64,000 nucleotides of DNA from Pseudomonadota bacterium (GCA_021783695.1 JAJXTO010000005.1:43809-107808), one strand, 5' to 3'; positions 36,300-45,701 are shown, counted from the stretch's first letter. Notes: a model not told the origin generated them from the letters alone. Numbers and translations: made by a program.

Positions 36300-37049
36300 T
36301 CATTTCACCAGCGGCCGGATATGCGTGAAACCGCCGTCGACCGGCAGCACATGGCCAGTGATGCGGCTGGCCGAATCTGACAACAGCCAGGCCATGGCCT
36401 GCGCCACCTGCTCGGCGGTCTGCACCCCGCCGAGCGGATATTGCTTGCCTGCGCCTTCGCGCATGGCCGACATCTTGAGCATTCCAGCGGTCAGCGGCGT
36501 GTCGGTCATTCCTGGCGCGACGGCGTTGACCCGCAGGCCCATGGACGCATAAGTGGCCGCCGCGCTGCGCACGAGCCCTTCCACTCCGGCCTTGGCCGCG
36601 GCGATGGCCTCGTGGTTCGCGACGCCGATCTGCGCCACCACCGAACTCACCAGTACCGCCGCGCCCGGCTGCTGCGCACAGCGGCGCGCCTCGATCCAAG
36701 CGCCCAGCATGCACAGCGCGCTGTCGAGGTTGATCCGCAGCACCTCGCGCCATTGCGCACCGCTGGTGCGGTGCAGCGGCGCAATCAGCGTGCTGCCGAC
36801 GCAATGAGCCAGATGCGACGGCGTCTGGCCCAATTGCTCCGCGCACGCGCTGATGGCCATGGCCGCGCCTTCGGGCGTGGTGGTGTCTGCCGCGATGCGC
36901 AGCGCTGCTGGCACGTCGGCGAGCAGCGCGGCGTCGCGGCCGACCGCGGCGACCTGCCAGCCTTGGCCGTGCAACAACACGCAGAGCGCGCGTCCGATGC
37001 CCCCGCGCGCGCCGGAAATGAGGACGATGGGAGTAGTGGCTTCAGTCAT
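36300..37049 (-). CDS. SDR-family protein lacking the catalytic tyrosine
   Basis: This is a 249-residue Rossmann-fold short-chain dehydrogenase/reductase. The nucleotide motif SGARGGIGRAL is at residues 12-22, with N at 107 and S136 in VSSVVAQIG. In the YxxxK signature the tyrosine is replaced by isoleucine (I149), while K153 remains (IAAAKAG). It may therefore not be a standard oxidoreductase. It is the last gene of the photolyase operon; its ATG overlaps the preceding stop by eight bases and AAGGAG lies upstream. SDR genes often lie beside bacterial photolyase genes, so a cofactor or pterin-related role is possible but unproven. Confidence 0.8.
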   Translation of the reverse strand: MTEATTPIVLISGARGGIGRALCVLLHGQGWQVAAVGRDAALLADVPAALRIAADTTTPEGAAMAISACAEQLGQTPSHLAHCVGSTLIAPLHRTSGAQWREVLRINLDSALCMLGAWIEARRCAQQPGAAVLVSSVVAQIGVANHEAIAAAKAGVEGLVRSAAATYASMGLRVNAVAPGMTDTPLTAGMLKMSAMREGAGKQYPLGGVQTAEQVAQAMAWLLSDSASRITGHVLPVDGGFTHIRPLVK

Positions 37050-38241
37050 GGAACAGCTCTCCTTGGGATCTGGGGAAATCGTTTGGAACCCGCGATGCGC
37101 GTTCGCGCACCCAGGCCCAGTAGGCAGAAAACGAGCGGCAGCGCGCCTCGGGTTCGGGCCAGGGCGCGGGCGGTTCGGCCAACGGCAGCACTTCCCACGC
37201 GGCACCGAGATGCGGGTTGCGCCAGCCCTGCACCGACCGCGCCGCCTGCAAGGCCCGCAGCACATCGGCCTGCGCCCCATACCAGCGCAGTGGGGTGAGC
37301 GCCTGCATCCGTGTGGCCACAAAGCGCCAGCGTCGCGCCGACCAGGGCTGGCGCGCAGACCACTCGGCAGCGCACACCGCCACCGGCAGCAGGCCCGCAG
37401 GTGCGTCGCCCAAAGCCCAGGGATGGATCAGCCAGACATCCCGCCCGGCTAGAGACTGTGCCTGGTGCCCGGAAAATACGCCTGCGGGCGGCGCCGCCAT
37501 CAGCCCGGGTTCTTCCACGGCGACGGGGGGGAAAGGTTCTGGCCCGCAGTCATGCTGCAGGTGCGCCAAGGTGGCAAGCCGGTCGTAGCCCGTGTCGATC
37601 ACCGTGCCCGGGCTGTGCCACGCCGCCGGGGCAAACTTGGCCACATTTTCGGCGTTGAACAGATAGGGCTTGCTGCTGGCCGTTCCCGCGACCCATTGCC
37701 ACGACAGATGATTGCTGCCCAGATCCCCATCCAGCAGATGCGCCACCATCCAGTCGGCGCCCGCGCGCCAGTGCACCTTGCGCAGATGGACGGCGTATGA
37801 CGCCAGCCACAGACGGGCGTGGTTGTGCAGATAGCCCGTGGCGTACAGCGTGCGCACTGCCTGGTCGATCACCGGCAGGCCGGTGCGGGCTTCGCGCAAA
37901 TCACCCGGCACTGCCGGTGCATAGGCGGCATCGGGCAAGGGGCCGGCGCGCGCGGAGTGCGCGATGGCCGCGCCATCATGCCGCCAGGTGTGCTGAAAAA
38001 AAGCGCGCCAACCCAGTTCCTGCAGCAATTTGTGCTCCAGCCCAAGACCGTGGCGGGACTGGATCTGATCGACCACCTGGCGCAGGCTGAAAAAGCCATG
38101 CGTCAGATAGGGCGACAGCCGCGTGACGCTGCCCTGCAGATGATTGCGGCTGCAGGCATAGTCGGCAGGGCGTACCGCATCCAGCCGCGCCTGCGCGGCC
38201 TCGGGCGTCGGTTCAAACAGATCGCGTTCTGCGAGGCTCAT
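37042..38241 (-). CDS. Photolyase-family FAD-domain protein with reversed domain order
   Basis: The 399-residue protein starts directly with a photolyase/cryptochrome FAD-binding domain (about residues 30-230) and has no antenna domain in front. Recognisable parts are SVTRLSPYLTHGF, REARTGLPVIDQAVRTLYAT and DGDLGSNHLSWQWVAGTA, with the electron-transfer tryptophans in SWQW. The C-terminal part, about 265-360, reads GRDVWLIHPWALG then LPVAVCAAEW and RRWRFVATRMQAL. This resembles a weakened copy of the alpha/beta antenna domain. It is translated with the preceding FeS photolyase (4-base overlap). Whether it repairs DNA or senses light is unknown. Confidence 0.82.
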   Translation of the reverse strand: MSLAERDLFEPTPEAAQARLDAVRPADYACSRNHLQGSVTRLSPYLTHGFFSLRQVVDQIQSRHGLGLEHKLLQELGWRAFFQHTWRHDGAAIAHSARAGPLPDAAYAPAVPGDLREARTGLPVIDQAVRTLYATGYLHNHARLWLASYAVHLRKVHWRAGADWMVAHLLDGDLGSNHLSWQWVAGTASSKPYLFNAENVAKFAPAAWHSPGTVIDTGYDRLATLAHLQHDCGPEPFPPVAVEEPGLMAAPPAGVFSGHQAQSLAGRDVWLIHPWALGDAPAGLLPVAVCAAEWSARQPWSARRWRFVATRMQALTPLRWYGAQADVLRALQAARSVQGWRNPHLGAAWEVLPLAEPPAPWPEPEARCRSFSAYWAWVRERASRVPNDFPRSQGELFHD

Positions 38242-39797
38242 ACTGCCGCACGAATCGCCTGCGCCTGCGTCTGGATGCGGGCGCGCTCGTCCTCCGACAC
38301 CCGCGCCAGATTGCGTACCTGCATCACCGTGCGCGGGTTGGCGGCCAGGCGCTGTTCATGCCGCAGCAAGAAATCCCAGTACAGCGTGGTGTAGGGGCAG
38401 GCGCGTTCACCCACACGCTGCGTCGGGTCGAAGCGGCAGGCCGCGCACAGGCTGCCGCCGCTCATCCGCTGGATATATTTTCCGCTGGCGATGTAAGGCT
38501 TGCTCGCCATCAGGCCATCGTCCGCAGCCTGGCTCATGCCCAAGGTGTTAGGCAACTCCACCCATTCCACCGCATCCACATACACCGCCAAAAACCACTG
38601 ATGCACCTGCTTTGGCTGCACCCCGTGCAGCAGGGCGTAGAGGCCGATGACCATGAGCCGCTGGATGTGATGGGCGTAGCCGTGCCGCAGCGTCTGGCCG
38701 AGGGCGTCGCGCAGGCAGGCCATATCGGTGTTGCCGGTCCAGAACCAGGCGGGCAGAGGGGCCTGCGCGCCCAGCGCGTTGTGCTCGGCATAGCCGGGCA
38801 TCTGCATCCAGTAGATGCCGCGCACATATTCGCGCCAACCCAGGATTTGGCGGATGAAACCTTCGGCGCTGGACAACGGCGCCGTCCCCGCGCGCCACGC
38901 GGCTTCAGCTGCCTGCACCACCTCGCGCGCATTGAGCAGCTTGAGGTTGAGCGCGGCGGACAGGTGGGCATGCCACAACCAGGGCTGATCGGGCCACAGC
39001 GCATCCTGCCAGCGGCCGAACTGCGGCAGGCGCTCGCCCACGAAGCGGTCCAAAGCCCGCAGCGCCTGCTCGCGCGTCACCGGCCAGGCAAAGGCGTCGA
39101 GACTGCCGGGATGGTCTGCAAAGCGCGCCTGCACCAACACAATGACCTCGCGTGTGATGGCATCGGGCGCAAACTGCGCGGGCCTGGGCACGGGGCCGGG
39201 CCCGGTCTTGGGAAAGGATTCGCGGTTGTCGGCATCGAAGTTCCACTGACCTCCTGCTGGCTGATCGCCATCCATCAGCACGCCGTGCTGCTGCCGCATG
39301 GCGCGGTAGAAATACTCCATGCGCAGCTGCTTGCGGCCGCGCGCATGGGCGGCAAAGTCGCGCACCGTGGCGTAAAAGTGGCGATCGTCGCGGAGATCCA
39401 GCGGCAGCCCTTGCGCTGCTGCTGTCGTCTTGATCGCCTGCAGCACGCGCCAGTCGCCGGGCGCGGTCATCACCAGGCGTTCGGGACGCAGTGTCTGCGC
39501 GGTGCGGAGCAGTTCCGCACCGAGATTGCCCGTGTTGGTTGGGTCGTCCAGCTGGGTGTAGTACAGGGTGCGGCCTGCTGCCCGCAACACCTCGGCGAAG
39601 TGGCGCATGGCGGCCAGAAACAGCGCAATGCGTGGCTTCGCCGACCACACATGGGTGGACTCTTCGGCGACTTCGGCCATCCATACCGCATCCTGCGCGG
39701 GGTCGAAACCGTCGAAGGCGCTGGCCCACAGATCCAGCTGATCGCCCAGCACCAGCACCAGATGGCGCAGACGGCGGGGTGCGCTATGCGTTGTCAT
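38238..39797 (-). CDS. phrB: Iron-sulfur bacterial photolyase/cryptochrome (FeS-BCP)
   Basis: The 519-residue protein belongs to the FeS-BCP class, which includes the (6-4) photolyase PhrB of Agrobacterium and CryB of Rhodobacter. The antenna domain opens with LVLVLGDQLDL. All four 4Fe-4S cysteines can be placed: C361, C451, C454 and C467, in MAC, CAAC and RACPYT. The active-site histidine region HGYAHHIQRLMV is intact, consistent with (6-4) photoproduct repair. The start at 39797 lies inside the DUF2256 gene (14-base overlap). The protein probably binds a ribolumazine-type antenna, as others of this class do. Confidence 0.94.
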   Translation of the reverse strand: MTTHSAPRRLRHLVLVLGDQLDLWASAFDGFDPAQDAVWMAEVAEESTHVWSAKPRIALFLAAMRHFAEVLRAAGRTLYYTQLDDPTNTGNLGAELLRTAQTLRPERLVMTAPGDWRVLQAIKTTAAAQGLPLDLRDDRHFYATVRDFAAHARGRKQLRMEYFYRAMRQQHGVLMDGDQPAGGQWNFDADNRESFPKTGPGPVPRPAQFAPDAITREVIVLVQARFADHPGSLDAFAWPVTREQALRALDRFVGERLPQFGRWQDALWPDQPWLWHAHLSAALNLKLLNAREVVQAAEAAWRAGTAPLSSAEGFIRQILGWREYVRGIYWMQMPGYAEHNALGAQAPLPAWFWTGNTDMACLRDALGQTLRHGYAHHIQRLMVIGLYALLHGVQPKQVHQWFLAVYVDAVEWVELPNTLGMSQAADDGLMASKPYIASGKYIQRMSGGSLCAACRFDPTQRVGERACPYTTLYWDFLLRHEQRLAANPRTVMQVRNLARVSEDERARIQTQAQAIRAAV

Positions 39798-39981
39798 GCA
39801 ACGTCCCGACCGGGCCCTCGGCCTGGCTCCTGTTCCTGCGGCAGGCCTCGGAGCAGTAGCGCACCGCATCCCAGTTTTTCGCCCAGGCGCGGCGCCAAGT
39901 CATCGGGCGGCCACACACGGCGCAGGGTTTGCTAGGCAGCGCCGCCTTGTTGCCTTTGTGCGCAGAGCGGGCCGCGCTCAT
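39784..39981 (-). CDS. DUF2256 zinc-finger-like protein
   Basis: This 65-residue basic protein has four cysteines, C20, C23, C43 and C47, in [10 protein letters not shown] and [11 protein letters not shown]. They can bind one zinc ion. DUF2256 proteins are frequent neighbours of FeS-type photolyases, but their role is not known; help with cluster or DNA binding is a guess. It overlaps the class I-like photolyase stop by four bases and the phrB start by 14. Confidence 0.88.
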   Translation of the reverse strand: MSAARSAHKGNKAALPSKPCAVCGRPMTWRRAWAKNWDAVRYCSEACRRNRSQAEGPVGTLHDNA

Positions 39982-41465
39982 TCAAACAAGTCCCGTTGTA
40001 TGGGCACCGCCGCCTGCGCCGTGCGCAGCCGCGGCGCGCGGCGTGGCTGGCCGCTGTGCGGCAGGCCGCTCTTGCGCGAACCGTGCCGCTCCAGCACCAC
40101 TTGCGCCTCTTCGCGGGCTGCAGGGCTTTGGCGGATGGCATACACCCGGTCCTTGGCCCGCTTGACTGCGGCGCGCTCATCGACGATGGGCGGCGGGTAA
40201 TCCGGCGTGCCCCACTCCGGCACCCAGCGGCGGATGAACACACCCTGCGGGTCATGGTCGATCTGCTGTTTGGCCGGCGAATACACCCGCAGGGTGTTGA
40301 TGCCGGTGGTGCCCGACTGCATCTGCATCTGGCTCCAGTGGATGCCGGACTCGAAGTCGAGAAACTGCCGCGCCAGATGCAGCCCCGGTTCGCGCCAGTG
40401 CAGCCATAGGTGATACGCGGCGAAACTCACCAGCATGGCGCGCATGCGGAAGTTGAGCCAGCCGGTGGTGTTCAGACAGCGCATGCAGGCATCCACCATG
40501 GGAAAGCCGGTGCGCCCTTCGCGCCAGGCGTCGAAGTGCGCGCGGTTGAATTCCGCTTCGCGCAGACCGTCGTACGCGCTGGCGAAGTTGTGAAATTCGA
40601 TGTCCGGCTGATCTTCGAGTTTTTGCATGAAATGGCAATGCCAGCGCAGCCGTCCGGCAAAGCCGCGCAGGTGATAGGCAAGGCCGCGTTGCAACGCATC
40701 GTCGTTTTGCTTGAGTTCCGCAAGACGCGCTTCGGTGGCCTGGTGCACCTGCCGCATGGACAGCGTGCCGAAGGCCAGATGCGCACTCAGCCGAGAGCAG
40801 CCCGTCTCGGCGCTCAGCGGGCTGGACAGATCGCGGCGGTAGTGGACGCCACGGTGCGACAAAAAACTGTGCAGACTGGCAGCTGCGGCCTGCGCGCTGG
40901 CCTCGGGCGTGGACCGCGCGGCGGGCAGGCCGAGTCTGCGCAGAGAAGGAAAGTCTCCAGCCTCCAGCGCCGGGGTTGCCCGGAACCGCTGCGGAGAGGC
41001 GTGGATCGGTGCATCCATGCGCGTCTGCCAACGCGCTGCCCAGCCGCTGCGGTGGCGCAGGCGGCGTACCACGCCGTTTTGCGGCCATTCCTGCCAGATC
41101 ACACCCTGCTCGTGGCACCACTGCGCCACCCGCTTGTCGCGTGCATAGCTCCAGCCGGGGCCGGTTTCTTCGTGGCTCAATAAATGGGTGAAAGCCACCG
41201 CTCGGCGGATGGCGGCAAACACTTGCGGCAGTTCGCCAGTGCGCAGCAGCAACGGCATCCCCAGTGCGGCAAGTTCTGCGCGCAGCGCCATCACCGCATC
41301 AGCGGCAAACTGCACGTGCTGGGCATCGCACTCCGGGCTCGCAATCCACTCGGGTTCGATCACATAGAGTGCCAGCGCGCCATCGCACTGCGCGGCCGCA
41401 TGCAGCGCGGCGTGATCGCGCACGCGCAGATCCCGTTTGAACCAGACGAGGGCGAGAGTGGACAT
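39978..41465 (-). CDS. Class I-like deoxyribodipyrimidine photolyase/cryptochrome
   Basis: The 495-residue protein has the normal order, an antenna domain ([15 protein letters not shown]) and a FAD-binding domain ([14 protein letters not shown], then [15 protein letters not shown]). Where E. coli photolyase has a WQWAASTG stretch, this protein reads [13 protein letters not shown] (W377), and [12 protein letters not shown] follows. It therefore belongs to a divergent branch whose repair activity is not certain. It is the first gene of the operon; the ATG at 41465 is preferred over an ATG 72 bases upstream because it fits the family start. The pabB-pabC gene ends 81 bases upstream. Confidence 0.9.
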   Translation of the reverse strand: MSTLALVWFKRDLRVRDHAALHAAAQCDGALALYVIEPEWIASPECDAQHVQFAADAVMALRAELAALGMPLLLRTGELPQVFAAIRRAVAFTHLLSHEETGPGWSYARDKRVAQWCHEQGVIWQEWPQNGVVRRLRHRSGWAARWQTRMDAPIHASPQRFRATPALEAGDFPSLRRLGLPAARSTPEASAQAAAASLHSFLSHRGVHYRRDLSSPLSAETGCSRLSAHLAFGTLSMRQVHQATEARLAELKQNDDALQRGLAYHLRGFAGRLRWHCHFMQKLEDQPDIEFHNFASAYDGLREAEFNRAHFDAWREGRTGFPMVDACMRCLNTTGWLNFRMRAMLVSFAAYHLWLHWREPGLHLARQFLDFESGIHWSQMQMQSGTTGINTLRVYSPAKQQIDHDPQGVFIRRWVPEWGTPDYPPPIVDERAAVKRAKDRVYAIRQSPAAREEAQVVLERHGSRKSGLPHSGQPRRAPRLRTAQAAVPIQRDLFE

Positions 41466-41546
41466 GGGCTGATGATGCCATGCCCCTCTTGCAGCGCGTA
41501 GCGCAGCGCCCATTTCCACGATGGCGTCTATGGACATCCGCGCGGT

Positions 41547-43472
41547 TCAAACCCCCGCCGCAACCACTCCGCGTACGCTATTAACTACAGCCAGCTGTTG
41601 TGCGCGCTGCAGATCGCCCTTCAGCAGCACTCGCTCGCGCACCGCACCGCTGTCGATCAGCCATTGCCGCGCCACGCCGGGCAGCAGGCCGCTGTGCAGC
41701 GGCGGTGTCCACCACGCATCGTCCAGCCGCAGCAGCAGCGAACTGCGTGCACCTTCGCACAGCTCGCCACGCGCGTTGCAGAACAGTTGATCGAACGCGC
41801 CCTGCGCTTCTGCGGCGCGCCACGCTGCGTCATAGCGGGCGCGGTGGGTGGTCTTGTGGCGCAGGAACAGGTCGGTGGAATCGAGCGTATCCGCCGCCAG
41901 CAGCAGGCGCACCGGCTGCTGCGGCGCGGTCGGCATGGGCTGCACGTCCAGTTCCCAGGCGCCGGATTTGCGCAGCACCAGCCGGGTCCGCCAGGGCGCG
42001 GGAGCCAGCGCGGCGCAGGCTTGCTGCCACGGGTCATCGGCTGTGGGCGGCGGCGCCTGTGCAACGTCGTTCAAGGCCGTATGTGCCTGCGCCAGCGCCT
42101 GCCGTAACGTCGGCAGATCGCAGGCAAAACCGAAAAACGCCGCCGACCGCGCCAGCCGCGCCAGATGCCGCTCGATGCGCGCGGACTGCTGCGGCCACAG
42201 CGCGGCGAAGGTTTCGATCAGGCCGAAGCCGGGGTCGTGCGCGGTGACAAAACGCAGCTTGTCCCAGCACTCCTGCCACTCGGCGGCGGGGTCGGAGTCG
42301 ATCACGATGCCGCTGCCCACGGCCAGACGCAGCGCGCGGGTACCCGCCGCCTCGCCCCCGAGCTGCAAGGCATCGTCCAATTCAAGGGTGCGGATGGGCA
42401 CGCTGAACACGGCCAGCGGCCCCTGCGCAGCGCTGCGCGGGTCGATGAAACCCAGCGCCCCGGTGTAGAGCCCGCGCGGCGCAGCTTCCAGCTGGCGGAT
42501 GATGTCCATGCTCATGCGCTTGGGCGCGCCGGTCACAGATCCACAAGGAAACAGCGCGGCGAACACGTCGACCCAGGCGCGCTGCCCGGCGCGCTCGTCC
42601 ACCGTGGCCTGCACGCTGGAGGTCATCTGCCACACGGTCGGATAGGGTTCGACGGTGAATCGCTCGGGCACGCGCACCGAGCCCGGCACGGCCAGGCGGC
42701 CCAGATCGTTGCGCAGCAAATCAAGGATCATCAGGTTCTCGGCGCGGTTCTTGGGGTCGGCAGCCAACGCCAGCGCGGCCTGCGCGTCGGCCTGCGGCTC
42801 TGTCAAGCGCGGGGCCGTGCCCTTCATCGGCCGTGCCCGCAGCACGCTGCCATCGCGCGAAAAAAACAGTTCGGGAGAAAAACTCAAGACCCAGCGCGCG
42901 CCGAGCTTTGCCAGGCAGGAATAACGCGTGGGCTGCGCCTGCCGCAGCGCGGCGTACAGCGCCAGCGGGTGGCCATATGCCAACCCGCGCAGCGGCCAGG
43001 TGAAGTTGATCTGGTAGCTGTCGCCCGCCTGCAGATGCGCGGCGATGCGCGCAAGGGCTGCGGCGTAATCCGCCTCGGTGAGGCCGGCCTGCAGGTGCGC
43101 CACGCCGCAGGGCTGCTCCGCCTGCGGCGCGGGCAAGGTGGCAAGCTGCGCCTGCAGCCATTGCGCCACGCTGCCCGCGCTCAGCGGCACGGCGGCTGAA
43201 AAAGCCAGCGCCTGCACCAGAAGCTGTGCCTGCGCGTCTCCATCCTGCACAGGCAGATCGGCCAAGACCCGCGCCGCCTCATAGGCGACGAACAGCGCCA
43301 CCTGCCGCCCTTGCGACAGCTCGGCTTCAAGCCGCGCAAACGCCGATGCGACGTGCGCCTCTCCCACAGCCTGCCACTGCGCCGCGGCGCCGCTCAACAA
43401 GCGGCTCGTGGGCCGCGCGGCACTGGCCTGCGCATCATCGAACAACACAAAATCCTGCATCAGTCGCTGCAT
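41547..43472 (-). CDS. pabB: Fused aminodeoxychorismate synthase I / aminodeoxychorismate lyase
   Basis: The 641-residue protein combines two steps of p-aminobenzoate synthesis for folate. Residues 1-430 are the chorismate-binding PabB part, with the active-site lysine in RPMKGTAPR and the signature PCGSVTGAPKRMSM. Residues about 445-641 are a PabC-like PLP lyase with FLRHKTTHRARYD and NARGELCEGARSSLLLR. A separate glutaminase subunit is needed but not seen. The same-strand photolyase operon starts 81 bases after its stop, so co-transcription is possible. A start at 43460 is an alternative. Confidence 0.92.
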   Translation of the reverse strand: MQRLMQDFVLFDDAQASAARPTSRLLSGAAAQWQAVGEAHVASAFARLEAELSQGRQVALFVAYEAARVLADLPVQDGDAQAQLLVQALAFSAAVPLSAGSVAQWLQAQLATLPAPQAEQPCGVAHLQAGLTEADYAAALARIAAHLQAGDSYQINFTWPLRGLAYGHPLALYAALRQAQPTRYSCLAKLGARWVLSFSPELFFSRDGSVLRARPMKGTAPRLTEPQADAQAALALAADPKNRAENLMILDLLRNDLGRLAVPGSVRVPERFTVEPYPTVWQMTSSVQATVDERAGQRAWVDVFAALFPCGSVTGAPKRMSMDIIRQLEAAPRGLYTGALGFIDPRSAAQGPLAVFSVPIRTLELDDALQLGGEAAGTRALRLAVGSGIVIDSDPAAEWQECWDKLRFVTAHDPGFGLIETFAALWPQQSARIERHLARLARSAAFFGFACDLPTLRQALAQAHTALNDVAQAPPPTADDPWQQACAALAPAPWRTRLVLRKSGAWELDVQPMPTAPQQPVRLLLAADTLDSTDLFLRHKTTHRARYDAAWRAAEAQGAFDQLFCNARGELCEGARSSLLLRLDDAWWTPPLHSGLLPGVARQWLIDSGAVRERVLLKGDLQRAQQLAVVNSVRGVVAAGV

Positions 43473-43601
43473 CGGCTCGTCTCGATCCGCAGGGAAAACC
43501 CCTGTGCTCCAGCCCCTACAAATGCGACGTTTTGCCGCATGAATTCCTCTACTGCGCGAAATAGATTGTGAGGCTTCGATCTCTCATCACATTTTGTCAT
43601 C

Positions 43602-45701
43602 ATGCCGTTCTCATCCCCCAAACACCTCGCCCCAACGGGTCTGGCCATCGCTTTGTCCTCCTTGTTCAGCCCGCTGGCCGCGCAGGCCGCGGACAGCGCC
43701 AGCGCCCTGCCCGCGGTGACGGTCAGCGCCAGCAGCCTGCGCGACTTCGCCACCAGCGCCACCACGCTGGAACCCACCCCGGCGCAACGCGCCGGCACGA
43801 CCGACACCGCCAGCCTGCTCAACCAGGTCGCCGGGGCCGCAGTGGTGCGCAACGGTGCGCTCACCGGCATTGCCGAGCTGCGAGGGCTGATGGGCGACAA
43901 CGTCAACGTGCAGGTCAACGGCATGACCATCACCCCGGCCTGCCCCAACCACATGGATCCGCCGCTGCACTACATCACCCCGCAGACCCTGGGCACGCTC
44001 ACGGTGTATCCGGGCATCGCCCCGGTCAGTGTGGGAGGCGATCATATCGGCGGGACCATCGTGGCCACATCCGCGCCACCGCAGTTCGGCGCGGGCGGTG
44101 GCCTGTCCATGCGCGGGCGGATCGACGCGGCGGCAGACAGCGCCAACAACGGCAGCAGCCTGCTGCTCGGCGCCACCGCCGCCAACGACCGCATGAGCCT
44201 GGGCTACACCGGCCAGTGGCTCAACGGCGGCAATCTGCGCTGGCCCGGCGGCACCGTGGCCGATACCGGCTACCACGCGCTCAACCATGAGCTCGCCTTC
44301 GGTCTCAAGCTGCCGAACGACGGCCTGCTGCAACTCGACGCCAGTCAGCACCGCACCCGCAATGCCGGCACCCCGGCGCTGCCCATGGACATGATCGACG
44401 ACAAGGCCGACAGTTACGGCGCCCGCTACGTCGGCAGGCTCGGCGCGGGCACCCTGGCGGTCAAGGCCTATCGCCACACCATCGACCACCTGATGGACAA
44501 TTACAGCCTGCGCAAGGTCATGCCCGGCGGCGTGGCCATGCAGGCCCCGGCCACCAGCACCGACAAGGGCACCGCTATCGACTACACCCTGCCCGACGGC
44601 GCCAACACCTGGCGAGGCGGTCTCAGCTGGCATGGCAACGACTTCCAGGCCTATTCGCTCGCGGCCAGCGGCATTCCGACGAGCAAGCGCGACAACATCA
44701 CGCCCTCCACCCGGCGCCACCTCGGCGCCTATGGCGAATGGGAACGTGTCTGGACACCGCAGTGGGACACCCGTCTGGGCCTGCGCGCGGACCAGATCAA
44801 GACCAACTCCGCCCCCGTCACCGCACTGGGTATGGCCCCCAACGCCGTGACTCTGGCCGATCAGGCCAAATTCAACGCGGCCAATCGCGCCCTCACCGAC
44901 AACAACTGGGACATGGTGCTGCAGACCCGCTTCAAGGCTTCTGACACCCTGACCTATACCGCAGGCATCGCCCGCAAGATGCAGTCGCCCAGCCTGCTGC
45001 AACGCTATTTGTGGAGCCCCGCCAACGCCAGTGCCGGCATGGCAGACGGCCGCACCTACCTGGGCAGCCTGGCACTGCGCCCCGAAGTGGCCGATACCAT
45101 CGACCTCGGTGCCGACTGGCGCGGCACTGGCTGGCGTATCGCCCCTTCGGCCTACTACAGCCGCGTGCACGACTACATCCAGGGCACGCCCATCGCCCGC
45201 AAGGACGCCGCAGGGCTGCCCGTCCTGCAATACAACAATGTGCAGGCCGAGCTGTACGGCCTCGACATGAACTGGGCGCTGGCGCTGGGCATGCCGCAGG
45301 ACGTTGGCCTGGACGGCGTGGTGAGCTATGTGCGCGGCAAACGCACCGACCTGGCGGACAACCTCTACCGCATCGCCCCGCTGCGCGCCACAACCAATCT
45401 GCGCTACGCCGCCGGGCCGTGGAGCGCCAATCTGCAATGGGTGCTGGCCGCCAGGCAGGCCAAGGTCTCCGCCTACAACGGCGAAAAACCCACCGGCGGC
45501 TATGGCGTGCTCAATCTGCACGGCACCTGGCAGGCCAGTTCCTCGCTGCAACTCACCGCCGGACTGAATAATCTGTTCGACAAGAACTACGCCGACGCCC
45601 TGAGCGGGGTCAACCGCGTCTCCGGCGGCGACCTGCCCGTGGGCGACCGCATCCCAGGCGCCGGGCGCTCGGTGTTCGTCGGACTGAACGTCTCTCTGTA
45701 A
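43602..45701 (+). CDS. TonB-dependent copper receptor (OprC/NosA-like)
   Basis: The 699-residue outer-membrane protein has a signal peptide (to about residue 29), a plug domain and a beta-barrel ending in the typical aromatic-rich strand. It carries TPACPNHMDPPLHYI, giving C114 and M118, and later DHLMDNYSLR, giving H296 and M298. OprC of Pseudomonas binds copper through a CxxxM and an HxM pair of this kind, so copper is the probable ligand. It is divergent from pabBC, 129 bases apart, and no TonB or copper regulator is adjacent. Confidence 0.78.
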   Translation: MPFSSPKHLAPTGLAIALSSLFSPLAAQAADSASALPAVTVSASSLRDFATSATTLEPTPAQRAGTTDTASLLNQVAGAAVVRNGALTGIAELRGLMGDNVNVQVNGMTITPACPNHMDPPLHYITPQTLGTLTVYPGIAPVSVGGDHIGGTIVATSAPPQFGAGGGLSMRGRIDAAADSANNGSSLLLGATAANDRMSLGYTGQWLNGGNLRWPGGTVADTGYHALNHELAFGLKLPNDGLLQLDASQHRTRNAGTPALPMDMIDDKADSYGARYVGRLGAGTLAVKAYRHTIDHLMDNYSLRKVMPGGVAMQAPATSTDKGTAIDYTLPDGANTWRGGLSWHGNDFQAYSLAASGIPTSKRDNITPSTRRHLGAYGEWERVWTPQWDTRLGLRADQIKTNSAPVTALGMAPNAVTLADQAKFNAANRALTDNNWDMVLQTRFKASDTLTYTAGIARKMQSPSLLQRYLWSPANASAGMADGRTYLGSLALRPEVADTIDLGADWRGTGWRIAPSAYYSRVHDYIQGTPIARKDAAGLPVLQYNNVQAELYGLDMNWALALGMPQDVGLDGVVSYVRGKRTDLADNLYRIAPLRATTNLRYAAGPWSANLQWVLAARQAKVSAYNGEKPTGGYGVLNLHGTWQASSSLQLTAGLNNLFDKNYADALSGVNRVSGGDLPVGDRIPGAGRSVFVGLNVSL

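Noticed and set aside
43560..43590. CRP-like half-sites TTGTGA and TCACA before the TonB receptor gene
   Set aside because: The half-sites are about 15 bases apart instead of six, too far for a CRP dimer.
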